Below, one piece after another: positions 9,281-17,376 of a stretch of DNA of 33,737 nt. The stretch covers positions 1-33,737 of the forward strand of contig JAFGQJ010000112.1 of the NCBI GenBank assembly GCA_016935715.1, written 5' to 3'. This DNA is from Spirochaetales bacterium (GTDB lineage: Bacteria; Spirochaetota; Spirochaetia; SZUA-6; DRHE01). Numbering within the stretch: the stretch's first letter is position 1; every line of letters starts with the position of its first letter. The translations under genes and the position numbers were made by a program. Below the pieces are notes generated by a model. That model had not been told where the DNA came from and did not search any database. It was given only the letters and a program-made list of their open reading frames with translations.

Positions 9281-9730
9281 ATGGCACTAGTTGATTTGAT
9301 TCGACCGGAGGTTGTCAAGGTTCCCCTGGTCTCCACCACCAAACCGGAGGTGATTCGGGAGCTCGTGGAGTGCTTGAGGGACGCCGGCAAAATTTCGGAC
9401 GTGGAGTCGGTGTACGACGCCCTGATGAAGCGGGAGAGCATGGGTTCCACCGGTCTGGAGCAGGGCATCGCCGTACCCCACGCCAAGACCCCGGCCGTCA
9501 ACGCCCTGACCGTGGCGTTGGGCATCTCGCCCAGGGGAATCGATTTCCAGGCAATTGACGGCAACCCATCCAGGTTGTTCTTTCTGCTGCTCGCGCCGCC
9601 GGACCAGTCCGGTCCCCACATCGAGGCTCTGGCGGACATCGCCCGCATCACCAAAAGCCAGGCCTTCTGCCGCACCGTGATCGGCTCCACCTCTCCGCAG
9701 GAGGTGGTGGAGCTGTTCAGCGAAGATTGA
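9281..9730 (+). CDS. PTS IIA domain protein, fructose/nitrogen type (PtsN-like)
   Basis: A 149-residue stand-alone EIIA of the mannitol/fructose/Ntr superfamily. The phosphorylatable histidine is His67 in 'GIAVPHAKTPAV', preceded by 'ALMKRESMGSTGLEQG', both diagnostic. No IIB or IIC domain is attached or encoded nearby, which points to a regulatory (Ntr-like) role over sugar transport. The ATG at 9281 is preferred over an in-frame TTG two codons upstream because the gaaagga site fits it. The next gene follows after only 16 nt. Confidence 0.9.
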   Translation: MALVDLIRPEVVKVPLVSTTKPEVIRELVECLRDAGKISDVESVYDALMKRESMGSTGLEQGIAVPHAKTPAVNALTVALGISPRGIDFQAIDGNPSRLFFLLLAPPDQSGPHIEALADIARITKSQAFCRTVIGSTSPQEVVELFSED

Positions 9731-9746
9731 GCTCAAAGGATCTGAT

Positions 9747-11366
9747 ATGCCGGGAATGATCGTCGCCTCCGAGCCTCTCGCGGTGGAAGAGGGATGGCGG
9801 GTGCTGGTGGAAGGCGGCAACGCGGTGGATGCTGCGGTTACGGCCGCTTTGGTGCAGGGCGTTGTGAATCCGCAGATGTGCGGGATCGGCGGCTATACGC
9901 TCTTGAACCTGTTTGTTCCGGGAAAGGGCGGTCAAGGACTCTCCCAAATCCACGACGCGCCGGCTCTGGCTGGTTCTGCAGTGAGGCCGGACATGTGGGT
10001 CAACGAGGTGATCCGGCCGAATCCCGACGGGTGGGGCTATTTCCTGAAAAACGGCGTCAACACGGTGGGATACACCGCCATCTGTACGCCCGGAGCAGTA
10101 AGAGGGCTGACAGAGATGCTCTCAAACTGGGGAACGATCTCATGGAAGCGTGCTCTGCAACCCGCGATTCGCATCGCCCGCGAGGGCTATATGGTCAGCG
10201 CCGCTGTGGACAACTACTGGAAGGAACGGGCCAGATACCCCGAGGCCTACTCCTTTATCGATATCATCCGCAGCAATGCCGAAGCGAGCCGGATCTACCT
10301 CACGGCCGAGGGAAAGTCTCTCGACAAGGGGGCAGCGCTAAGAAACCCCGACTACGCCGCTACGTTGACCCGGCTGGCAAACGACGGGCCGGAAGATTTC
10401 TACACGGGGAGCCTGGGTGAGATCATCAGCAGGGATCTGGATAAGAATGGCAGCTTTGTCACCATCTCTGACCTGGAAAATTACCAGGCACGTTCGGGCG
10501 ACCCCATAGCGACAACCTACCGCGGCTTCCGTGTGGAAACGGTTCCGCCTCCCCACGGGGGAGCGACCCTGCTCGCCATCCTCAACATCCTGGAGCATTT
10601 TGACCTGCGTTCCATGGGACACAATTCGCCGGATTACATCTACACGATAGCCATGGCCATGAAAGCGGGCTTTGCCGATCGCAATCCCCATCTCGGGGAT
10701 CCGAGCTTCGTGAATGTTCCTCTGGAGTGGATGATCTCCAGCGAAAGAGCTCGATACTGGTACGAAGAGATCCGGAGCGGCGGGCCGATTGAGGTGGTCT
10801 TTGCGCCTTCAGAGCCCCCGGAGACCACCCACCTCAGCGTGGTCGACAGCGGCGGAAACTGCGTCGCCCTGACGCATTCCCTCGGGACTTCCTCCGGCGT
10901 GATTACCCCGGGCCTGGGCTTCATGTACAACAACTCCATGGTCAATTTTCACCCGGTCCCGGGTCACCCCAATTCAATCGCTGCGGGCAAGGGGCGCACC
11001 ACCGGCATGACGCCGACCATCATCTACAGGAAGGATCAGCCCATTCTGGTGATCGGCGCCCCGGGGGCGACCCGGATCATCACCTCTTTGGTCCAGGTGA
11101 TTGTGAATGTGATCGATTTCGGCATGCCTGTAGAGCGGGCGGTGCTCGCTGCCCGCATGGACTGCCAGGGCGACCTCATCCGCTGCCAGGCCCGCATTCC
11201 CGGCCACGTATGCGCTGAAGTCGAGAAGCGCCATCCCGTCCGGCGCATGCCCGAGAGCCACGGGGGGCTCGGCCTGGTGCACGCGATCGCCATCGATCCC
11301 GAGTCTGGGGTTTTGTCCGGGGCAGCCGATTTCGGCAGCGGGGGAATGGCCCTGGAGGTCGAGTAG
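9747..11366 (+). CDS. gamma-glutamyltransferase-like Ntn hydrolase, cytoplasmic
   Basis: A 539-residue member of the GGT family. It has 'GGNAVDAAVTAALVQGVVNPQMCGIGGYTLL' near the N-terminus and the autoprocessing site 'E-TTHLSVVDSGGNCVALTHS'; Thr360 would be the new N-terminal nucleophile, giving large (359) and small (180) subunits. It has no signal peptide, unlike secreted E. coli GGT. Compared by eye and from memory with E. coli GGT, the glutamate-binding serine pair of LSSM reads TTGM, the GGS loop reads GAT, and the 'FRExAP' arginine is a histidine. A substrate other than gamma-glutamyl amides is therefore plausible. An aaagga site precedes the ATG. It probably belongs to the same transcript as the IIA gene. 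Confidence 0.88.
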   Translation: MPGMIVASEPLAVEEGWRVLVEGGNAVDAAVTAALVQGVVNPQMCGIGGYTLLNLFVPGKGGQGLSQIHDAPALAGSAVRPDMWVNEVIRPNPDGWGYFLKNGVNTVGYTAICTPGAVRGLTEMLSNWGTISWKRALQPAIRIAREGYMVSAAVDNYWKERARYPEAYSFIDIIRSNAEASRIYLTAEGKSLDKGAALRNPDYAATLTRLANDGPEDFYTGSLGEIISRDLDKNGSFVTISDLENYQARSGDPIATTYRGFRVETVPPPHGGATLLAILNILEHFDLRSMGHNSPDYIYTIAMAMKAGFADRNPHLGDPSFVNVPLEWMISSERARYWYEEIRSGGPIEVVFAPSEPPETTHLSVVDSGGNCVALTHSLGTSSGVITPGLGFMYNNSMVNFHPVPGHPNSIAAGKGRTTGMTPTIIYRKDQPILVIGAPGATRIITSLVQVIVNVIDFGMPVERAVLAARMDCQGDLIRCQARIPGHVCAEVEKRHPVRRMPESHGGLGLVHAIAIDPESGVLSGAADFGSGGMALEVE

Positions 11367-11455
11367 GCTTCCCGGCCGCCCTCATGCCGGGAGCGGGGCG
11401 ATCCACCGCCGCGGGGACACGATAGCGGCGGGGGGCTCTGTAGTCGCAGGGGGCT
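11367..11455. terminator. convergent intergenic region with two hairpins
   Basis: The 89 nt between the Ntn-hydrolase gene and the oppositely oriented NagA-like gene contain two stems. One lies at 11367-11394 (GCT-T-CCCGGC pairing with GCCGGGAGC, one bulge), directly after the stop codon. The other is 11406-11411 with 11426-11431 (CCGCCG/CGGCGG). Neither has a U-run, so intrinsic termination is uncertain. A short near-repeat built on gggggctct occurs twice at about 11430-11457. Confidence 0.35.
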
Positions 11456-12616
11456 CTATGGCCGCCGCGGGTCGCTCGGCTTCCCGGCGACGATTACTTT
11501 CTGCAGCTCCAGGTCCGGGTTCACGATAATGATGTCGGCGTCCATACCGGAGGCTAGGTACCCTTTGCGATCGATGCCCAGCAGACGGGCGGCATTGCCT
11601 GAGCAGAGCATCGAGGCCTGCGGGAGCGAACGACCGTAAACGTTAACGGCGCGAAAGAATCCTTTTTCCAAGGTCAGGGCGCTACCGGACAGCAGGTCGT
11701 CCGACACCCTGCGCACCCCGCGATCCGGGGTCACTTCCAGTTTCCAGCCGGGATACAAGCCGTCGTATATTCCGGGGGAGCTGCCTGCGCCGGGTACGCT
11801 GTCGGTGATGAACACCACCCGCTCCATTCCCTTGCAGCGCAGTGATTTTTCCACCAGCATCGGATAGACGTGGACGCCGTCGGGAATGATTTCCACGGTC
11901 AGCCTGTCCTCGATGTTGATATAGTCGGTGACTCCTTCCGGGTAGACCCCCTCATCGATTTCCTCGGGAATGGGGAACAGGTCGTAGAAATGCGTTACCA
12001 GGCGCATGCCTGCGTCCACGGCCTCACGAATTTGGGGGACATCCGCGAAGCTGTGGGCCATGCTGGTGACGATGCCATTGCGCGCGGCCCAGCGGATGAA
12101 ATCCGTTGCCCCTTCCAGCTCGGGCGAAACGTCCCATATGCGGATCGTCCCTTGGCCGGCTTCGAACAGGGCCTCGGTGTTTTCCGCCGTGATCGGGGCC
12201 AGAGAGTCGGAAGAGCCGGCGCTGGCATCGCTGATGTAGAGGATTTCCGGTCTGAATCCCACCAGATTCGGCGTTCGTTTGAAGTGGTCGGTTTCCTTCA
12301 GTCCTTTTCGGATGACCTCGATGTCTTCCTGCAGTGTGCCGGCCAAGGTAGGAACGCAGGCTGTAATGCCGTGACCGAGCTGCAGGCGTGCAAACTCGGC
12401 CAGGTCCCCGTGATCGACCCGCACCTCGTGCAGCCCGTGGGTGTGGATGTCGATTAAACCGGGCAGCACGTAGCAGCCCTCCGCGTCGATTACCTCTTCC
12501 CCGTATTCACCTTTCAGCTCCGGGCCGATCGAGCGGATCGTCTTTCCCTCGGTCCGTACGTCGCAGCCGATTTCCATCCTGTTTGCATGCAGAACCTTGC
12601 CGTTTTTTATGATCAT
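11456..12616 (-). CDS. divergent N-acetylglucosamine-6-phosphate deacetylase (NagA-like), copy 1
   Basis: A 386-residue amidohydrolase of the NagA branch. Metal-site elements are 'GLIDIHTHG' (His58, His60), Glu in 'GFRPEIL', 'SMAHSFAD', 'VTHFYDLF' and 'FITDSVPGAG', plus 'EIIPDGVHVYPMLVEKSLRCKG', which mirrors NagA's ADGxHxxPxxxxxAxRxKG. The usual 'HLEGPF' is replaced by 'FRPEILY' and 'ITLAPE' by 'IWDVSPEL'. This marks a distinct subfamily, so the exact N-acyl sugar is open. It closes the minus-strand importer operon 20 nt after a permease gene, and gaggagg precedes its ATG. A paralogue lies at 24139. Confidence 0.8.
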   Translation of the reverse strand: MIIKNGKVLHANRMEIGCDVRTEGKTIRSIGPELKGEYGEEVIDAEGCYVLPGLIDIHTHGLHEVRVDHGDLAEFARLQLGHGITACVPTLAGTLQEDIEVIRKGLKETDHFKRTPNLVGFRPEILYISDASAGSSDSLAPITAENTEALFEAGQGTIRIWDVSPELEGATDFIRWAARNGIVTSMAHSFADVPQIREAVDAGMRLVTHFYDLFPIPEEIDEGVYPEGVTDYINIEDRLTVEIIPDGVHVYPMLVEKSLRCKGMERVVFITDSVPGAGSSPGIYDGLYPGWKLEVTPDRGVRRVSDDLLSGSALTLEKGFFRAVNVYGRSLPQASMLCSGNAARLLGIDRKGYLASGMDADIIIVNPDLELQKVIVAGKPSDPRRP

Positions 12617-12636
12617 GAAGCTCCTCCTCAGCCGAA

Positions 12637-13476
12637 TCAGCCCTTGATGGCTCCAGCGGTTAGTCCCTTGATGAAGTATCGGGACAGGGCTACAAACAGA
12701 ATGATGGGCGGGACCGCGGCGGCCGACAGAATCGCGAACAGCAGGCCGTAGTCCGTTTCGTGCTTACCGAACAGCCGAGCGGTAGCCAGGGGGATGGTCA
12801 TCAACGAATCCTTGTTGATCAGGATCAACGGGAACCAGAAATCATTCCAGACCGGAACCAGATTGTACACCGCTACCACGACGATCGCCGGGCTCAGCAG
12901 GGGAACGATTACGCTGGTGAAGATGCGGGTCTCACCGTAGCCGTCGATCCGCGCCGCGTCACTGAGCTCATCTGGGATCTCCCGTATGAAGCCGGTGAAA
13001 ATCAGGATGCCCGCGGGTATGCCCATGGCCGTGTAGATTATTATCAGTGAAATCAAACTGTTGAACAGGTTGATGGTTATGAAAATCTGCATGATGTTGA
13101 TCGTGCCCAGCCGAATGGGAAGCATCAGACCGATCAGGAAATAGAGAAAAACCGTCTGGTTGCCCCGGAAGCGGTATTTGGCAATCGCGTAGGAGGCTAT
13201 GGAGGTTGCCATAATGGCGAAGAGGATGGCCAAGAATGACACCAGTACGCTGTTGAAGAAATATCGTTCGTAGCTCTGCTGGATGAACAGGCGGGCGTAA
13301 TTGTCCAGGAACAGTGGCTTGGGAAACGCGAAAGGGTTCTTGAAGATGAGGCGGCTGGCCTTCACCGAGGAAACCAGCATCAGCAGTATCGGAAACAGAA
13401 CGACCACGCTCTGGGCCAGTAGCACCAGATACAGCACCGTTCTCAGCGTTTGTCTCCGCACTTGCAGCCAGGTCAT
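12637..13476 (-). CDS. sugar ABC transporter permease, MalG-like (importer 1)
   Basis: A 279-residue membrane protein with about six hydrophobic segments. It has the EAA loop 'ELSDAARIDGYGETRIFTSVIVPLLSP' that docks on the ATPase, and the MalG-type C-terminus '...KGLTAGAIKG'. It belongs to the CUT1 carbohydrate-uptake group. The gene lies 21 nt after the MalF-like permease gene and 20 nt before nagA copy 1. No ATPase gene is present in the operon, so a shared MsmX/UgpC-type ATPase elsewhere is expected. Confidence 0.93.
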   Translation of the reverse strand: MTWLQVRRQTLRTVLYLVLLAQSVVVLFPILLMLVSSVKASRLIFKNPFAFPKPLFLDNYARLFIQQSYERYFFNSVLVSFLAILFAIMATSIASYAIAKYRFRGNQTVFLYFLIGLMLPIRLGTINIMQIFITINLFNSLISLIIIYTAMGIPAGILIFTGFIREIPDELSDAARIDGYGETRIFTSVIVPLLSPAIVVVAVYNLVPVWNDFWFPLILINKDSLMTIPLATARLFGKHETDYGLLFAILSAAAVPPIILFVALSRYFIKGLTAGAIKG

Positions 13477-13497
13477 TCGCTTGTTTCTCCCCGCAGC

Positions 13498-14400
13498 TCA
13501 GCCGCTGCGCCGAAAAATCCTGAGAAACAGAAGGACTCCCGTGAAGATGATGAAGAACATGATCGAGGCCAGCGCAGCCCCCAACCCGACGTCATTCACG
13601 TTGTTCATCACCGTCCCGAACGCCGTACGATAGAAGAACGAACCGAATACGTCGGTGGCGTATTCGGGATTTCCGTAGACCGTCTCCATGGTGTACACGA
13701 TTTCGAACTCGCTGAAATTGCCCACAAAGGTGAGGATCGTCACGATTCCGATAATCGGTTTCAATATGGGAATCAGGATGTGACGCACTTCACCGAGAGC
13801 ACCCAGTCCGTCGATTCTTCCCGCCTCGAGGATATCGGTGTTGATGCTGTCGATTCCCGCCGTGAAAAAGATGATGGGTATGCCGATGTAGTGCCAGGCC
13901 GTGACCACCGCCAGGATCGGCAGTGCCAGCAGCGGGTCGCCGAGCCAAGGCCGGATCAATGCTTCCAAACCGGCGGCGCGCAGGATGCGGTCGAATACGC
14001 CCCAAACTGGATTGAGGATAAGCTTGAAGACGAATCCCACGATAATGACCGATAGAGCCACGGGCACGAAAAAAAGTGTGCGAAAGAAACGCTGTCCCCG
14101 GAACTTGCGGGTCAGCAGCACGGCTAAAAAGAAGCCGAAGGCATTCTGAGTAATGCAGACCATCAGGAAGAACTGGACGTTGTTCCTGAGAACGTTGAAG
14201 AACCGCTCGCGGAAAGGAAACTGCGTAAACAGCTTGACGTAGTTACCGATGCCGACGAATTGGTTCGGCCGTATGCCCGTTCCCGTGTACAAGCTGAATC
14301 GCATCGATTGCAGGATCGGCATGATCATGAATGCCGTGTAGATGCTGAGGGCGGGCAACAGATAGAGCAGCAGGTAGAACCTGATCTTGCGAGATTGCAT
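13498..14400 (-). CDS. sugar ABC transporter permease, MalF-like (importer 1)
   Basis: A 300-residue inner-membrane protein with six transmembrane segments. The EAA loop is 'DILEAGRIDGLGALGEVRHILIPILKP' at about residues 197-223. It has a MalF-type N-terminus (first helix 'FYLLLYLLPALSIYTAFMIMPILQSMRFS') and is a CUT1-family partner of the downstream MalG-like permease. The ribosome-binding site is weak. The strong hairpin in the 64-nt leader upstream may lower its expression relative to the binding protein. Confidence 0.93.
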   Translation of the reverse strand: MQSRKIRFYLLLYLLPALSIYTAFMIMPILQSMRFSLYTGTGIRPNQFVGIGNYVKLFTQFPFRERFFNVLRNNVQFFLMVCITQNAFGFFLAVLLTRKFRGQRFFRTLFFVPVALSVIIVGFVFKLILNPVWGVFDRILRAAGLEALIRPWLGDPLLALPILAVVTAWHYIGIPIIFFTAGIDSINTDILEAGRIDGLGALGEVRHILIPILKPIIGIVTILTFVGNFSEFEIVYTMETVYGNPEYATDVFGSFFYRTAFGTVMNNVNDVGLGAALASIMFFIIFTGVLLFLRIFRRSG

Positions 14401-14416
14401 GCGATGATTTACCAGC

Positions 14417-14450
14417 CGACGTTCGCCCGGCTGAAGCCGAGCGAACGTCG
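14417..14450 (-). other. intercistronic hairpin after the binding-protein gene (importer 1)
   Basis: In the minus-strand RNA this forms a 15-bp stem (CGACGUUCGC, then a U-G pair, then CGGC) closed by a UUCA loop. It starts 14 nt after the stop of the binding-protein gene and ends before the permease start. There is no U-run. By analogy with stem-loops after other binding-protein genes, such as malE, it probably protects the upstream message and keeps permease levels lower. Confidence 0.65.
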
Positions 14451-14464
14451 ACCCTCAGTATGGC

Positions 14465-15745
14465 TCAATAATACCAGGTGTCCAGGCCTTTCTGGACGTG
14501 TGCGGTCGCCTCTTTGGCGCTCCACGTGCCGTTCATGAATTTCTGCATCGCCTCGTTCTCCAGGGTGGCCCCGCTGGGCTCCTGGCGGGAGAGCTTCTCC
14601 CACATGAGCTGCCCGGTGGTATCCACATCCGGCCGCTGGGCGATTTGCACGATTTCCAAGGCCAAAGGATCGGCTATGTCGAACTTGACTTTCAGAGGAG
14701 GGAACATGCCGGGAAGCTCGTTTGCCAAAAGCGAAGCGTGTTCGGGCGTGGCAACCCAGCGCAGGAACTCCACTCCCTCATCCTTGTATTGGGTCGCCTT
14801 GTTGAGGCCCAATCCCAGGTCCGCATAAAAGGCGTACTGCATGCGGTCGCCCTTCTTTTCAACCGGCGGTCCGAACCAGCCAACCTCCAGGCCGGAATCC
14901 CGTATGATGCCTAGCTCCCAGGAGCCGGCTATCCACAGGGCCGCCTGCCCGTTGATGAACATCTGCTGCATAGTCACGTAATCGATAGCCTGATAATTCG
15001 GGGGGAAGAACTCGATCAGCTCCTTCATCTTCTCATAGGCTTTGACAAACAGCGGATCGGTGTATTTGATCTCCTTGTTGATCAGCTTCTGGCGGGTTTT
15101 TTCCCCTCCGTAGAAGTTCGGACCCAGATCGCACAGCAGAGTCTCTGTCAGTACCCACTGCTCATTGGTGCCGTGAGCGAGAACCGTTTCACCGGCGTTC
15201 TTGAGTTTGCGGCTCAGCTGAATAAACTCGTCCCAGGTAACGGGCTCCTGGAGGCCATGCTCGGAGAATATTTCCAGGTTGGTCCATACACCGGTGATCG
15301 AGCCGAAATAGGGTAGCCCGTAGCTCACCCCATCCTCGGTTGCCCAGGTAGCCACGGAATTGGCGGTGAAGTCGGAGCGCAGATTCGGCACCAGGTCGTT
15401 CAACTCGTATATGTAGCCCGCGTCGTAGATCTGACGACCCCCATCGTAGGATCGCAGGATCATGATGTCCGCACCGACACCTGTTTCGAGGGATGTCTTC
15501 AACGCCGTATCGTATTCCGAGTTCTTGATGGGTTCGAACTTGATCTGAATATTAGGATGCTTTTCCATGAAAACCGCATTTATGCGGTTCTCCCGTTCGG
15601 CGTCCTCGGTCCTGAGGCTGGTGTATCTCAGCACCACCTTTTGCGGGCCGGCGGCCTGTTCTTCCCCGCCGCCCCCGGCGAACACGGGGCCCGCAGTCAA
15701 CGCCAGGGCCACTGCGATAATCACTAACACAACGCCATTTTTCAC
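14465..15745 (-). CDS. sugar ABC transporter substrate-binding protein (importer 1)
   Basis: A 426-residue extracellular solute-binding protein (family 1). The N-terminus is a Sec signal, 'VKNGVVLVIIAVALALTAGPVFA', followed by a glycine/glutamate-rich linker (GGGGEEQ) with no lipobox cysteine. The mature part has 'KHPNIQIKFEPI', 'WDEFIQLSRKLK' and 'GQAALWIAGSWELG', typical of sugar-binding CUT1 proteins. I place the start at the GTG at 15745 because aggagg lies just upstream (15751-15756) and the signal peptide begins there; the longer open frame to 15961 lacks family sequence. It is the first structural gene after the ROK regulator. Confidence 0.92.
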   Translation of the reverse strand: MKNGVVLVIIAVALALTAGPVFAGGGGEEQAAGPQKVVLRYTSLRTEDAERENRINAVFMEKHPNIQIKFEPIKNSEYDTALKTSLETGVGADIMILRSYDGGRQIYDAGYIYELNDLVPNLRSDFTANSVATWATEDGVSYGLPYFGSITGVWTNLEIFSEHGLQEPVTWDEFIQLSRKLKNAGETVLAHGTNEQWVLTETLLCDLGPNFYGGEKTRQKLINKEIKYTDPLFVKAYEKMKELIEFFPPNYQAIDYVTMQQMFINGQAALWIAGSWELGIIRDSGLEVGWFGPPVEKKGDRMQYAFYADLGLGLNKATQYKDEGVEFLRWVATPEHASLLANELPGMFPPLKVKFDIADPLALEIVQIAQRPDVDTTGQLMWEKLSRQEPSGATLENEAMQKFMNGTWSAKEATAHVQKGLDTWYY

Positions 15746-15918
15746 TTCGTCCTCCTTGATCCTTGAAGTTTTTGTAGAAACATCTCGATCGGGGTCCCTC
15801 ATCCTTTGAACCGAATGCAGTTGGAGTTTGCCTATTACCTCCTTTCCCGACCTGTCTGCACAACGCTCGATCGCTGGGTTCGATCCAACTGCGAAGCGAC
15901 GCGCGGGCAGATGAATCC

Positions 15919-15946
15919 CTTCTATCAGGTAAAACCCCCTCGTCAA
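15919..15946 (-). promoter_or_regulatory. candidate promoter of importer operon 1
   Basis: On the minus strand, TTGACG (15946-15941) and TAGAAG (15924-15919) are separated by 16 nt. The -35 matches consensus at 5 of 6 positions and the -10 at 4 of 6. It lies just past the end of the ROK gene, in the 217-nt gap before the binding-protein gene. The leader would be about 165 nt and contains an orphan, perfect Shine-Dalgarno (aaggaggtaa, 15838-15847) with no start codon in reach. Confidence 0.45.
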
Positions 15947-15962
15947 CCAAAGTCCGAACAAC

Positions 15963-17171
15963 CTATGGACAGAAGATCCGGTCCATCGCGATCAGGGCGA
16001 TTCCTAGGGCTGAGCTGTCGACCCCCAGCTTCGAAACTCTGATCTCGATGTCCTCGGCGATACCCATCATCGTGTATTGCTTCAGGGATTCTTTGATGCT
16101 GTCGATCAATATGCTGCCGGCGTTGACCAATCCGCCCCCCAGGATCAACAGCTGCGGATCGAGCAAGTTCACCGCATTCGCCGTGGCGGCCCCTATGTAT
16201 CTCCCTGCTTCCCTCAGCAGGGCAACGGAATACTCGTCGTTCATGCTGGCGGCTATGGCGACATCGTGGGCCGTGACGGTTTCACATTTTCCGTGGGTCA
16301 GCCGCTCGAGCAGTTCGGATCGCTTCTCGGCGATTCCGCTTGCGGCCTGGCGGGCGATTCCTCTGCCGGAGGCCACGGTCTCCAGGCATCCCCGTTTGCC
16401 GCAGGTGCACTCCGTACCGTCGAGCTTGACGACCGAATGACCGATTTCCCCCGCTTTGTAGCCGCTTCCGGTATACAGCTCGCGGTTGAGAAAAAGAGAC
16501 ATCCCGATGCCGTAGCCCAGATCCAGGGTCAAAAAATCTTTGGCCTGCTTGCCTTCCCCCAGCCAACGTTCTGCAAAGCCCGCCGCCCTGGAGCAGTCCT
16601 CCACGTAAACCGGCTTTCCCTGCTCCTGTTCAAAGATCTCCCGTATGCGTACATCCCGCCAACCCGGAATGTTCTCCGCGATCACCGAGATCCCGGTGTC
16701 GGGATTGACGAATCCGGGGACGCACAGCCCGATTGATGGAATTTCAGCGGTGGCGCGTTGCGATTTGATCAGAGTTTGGCAGACTGTCTTCATCTGCTCG
16801 AGGATCAGCTTGACGGGAAGTTGGGGTCTTATTTCGAAATACACCCGGTCCACGACCTCGCCTCTAAGATTGACGAGGATGCCGATTACGTGGGTTGCAC
16901 CGAGATCGATGCCGATGAAATTGCTGTGTGCCCCGTTCAGTCGCAGGATCTCCTGCCTCCGTCCGACCTGCGAGTCCTTGTATCCCGCGCTTTCGATCAA
17001 CAGCTTGTTGGAAAGATCCCGCACTAGTGTCGACACCGTTTTCTTGTCGATATCGAGGGCTTCGGCTATCTCGGTGCGCGTACAGTTGTCCTTCTCCCGT
17101 ACGAAGTTGAGCACCTGGAGCTGTTTGGCATGTACACTGTCCAGGTCCGAAAAATTCTTCGTTTTTCTCAT
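15963..17171 (-). CDS. ROK-family transcriptional repressor (NagC/XylR-like)
   Basis: A 402-residue regulator with an N-terminal winged helix-turn-helix (about 12-65: 'TRTEIAEALDIDKKTVSTLVRDL'). The ROK sugar-kinase-like domain follows, with the phosphate-loop 'GIDLGATH' at 87-94, the acidic 'EDCSRAAG' at 191-198 and the zinc motif 'GHSVVKLDGTECTCGKRGCLE' (His245, Cys255, Cys257, Cys262). Such proteins sense a sugar or sugar phosphate and release DNA. It sits upstream of importer 1 and divergent from the aminotransferase gene, so it probably controls both and perhaps the second importer. The ribosome site is a modest gggga. Confidence 0.93.
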   Translation of the reverse strand: MRKTKNFSDLDSVHAKQLQVLNFVREKDNCTRTEIAEALDIDKKTVSTLVRDLSNKLLIESAGYKDSQVGRRQEILRLNGAHSNFIGIDLGATHVIGILVNLRGEVVDRVYFEIRPQLPVKLILEQMKTVCQTLIKSQRATAEIPSIGLCVPGFVNPDTGISVIAENIPGWRDVRIREIFEQEQGKPVYVEDCSRAAGFAERWLGEGKQAKDFLTLDLGYGIGMSLFLNRELYTGSGYKAGEIGHSVVKLDGTECTCGKRGCLETVASGRGIARQAASGIAEKRSELLERLTHGKCETVTAHDVAIAASMNDEYSVALLREAGRYIGAATANAVNLLDPQLLILGGGLVNAGSILIDSIKESLKQYTMMGIAEDIEIRVSKLGVDSSALGIALIAMDRIFCP

Positions 17172-17285
17172 ATTGTTCCCCGAATAGTAACATGGATGGC
17201 GGAAAAATGCAATTTCCTTGTAACAATCCCTTTTTTGACTGTTGTTGAGCTATTAGGCGTATTAGGAGTTTTATTTGCCCTATTA

Positions 17286-17313
17286 TTGACTAATCGGCAT
17301 ATTGGACTATAAT
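17286..17313 (+). promoter_or_regulatory. strong sigma-70-like promoter of the aminotransferase-dehydrogenase operon
   Basis: TTGACT at 17286-17291 and a perfect TATAAT at 17308-17313 are 16 nt apart. Transcription would start near 17320, about 57 nt before the ATG at 17377. The position also shows that an in-frame TTG at 17302, inside the promoter, is not the translation start. Confidence 0.75.
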
Positions 17314-17317
17314 AGTC
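17305..17317. promoter_or_regulatory. palindromic operator candidate over the -10 box
   Basis: GACTATAATAGTC is a perfect 6-1-6 inverted repeat centred on the -10 hexamer. A repressor bound here would block RNA polymerase directly. The adjacent ROK gene is the obvious candidate regulator, but no binding is shown by sequence alone. Confidence 0.4.
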
Positions 17318-17376
17318 GTGACGCTGCTGCAACATACAATCGAATCAAACCGCCGGATTCTCAATTGGAGGAAGAA

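Larger units (their letters stand above)
17172..17376. promoter_or_regulatory. divergent control region between ROK regulator and aminotransferase genes
   Basis: A 205-nt, locally AT-rich region. Besides the plus-strand promoter listed separately, it has a repeated TATTAGG (about 17250-17267) and other TATTA-rich blocks that may be regulator contacts. On the minus strand TTGCAT, 17 nt, TACTAT could drive the ROK gene but would leave almost no leader, so I hold that weakly. Confidence 0.45.

Noticed and set aside
15746-15961. Extended N-terminus for the importer 1 binding protein, or a leader peptide behind the orphan Shine-Dalgarno at 15838-15847
   Set aside because: The signal peptide and a strong ribosome site define the start at 15745, and no ATG, GTG or TTG lies at proper distance after the orphan site.
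17302-17376. Upstream TTG start for the aminotransferase gene
   Set aside because: It lies inside the promoter between the -35 and -10 boxes; family homology and GGAGG support the ATG at 17377.
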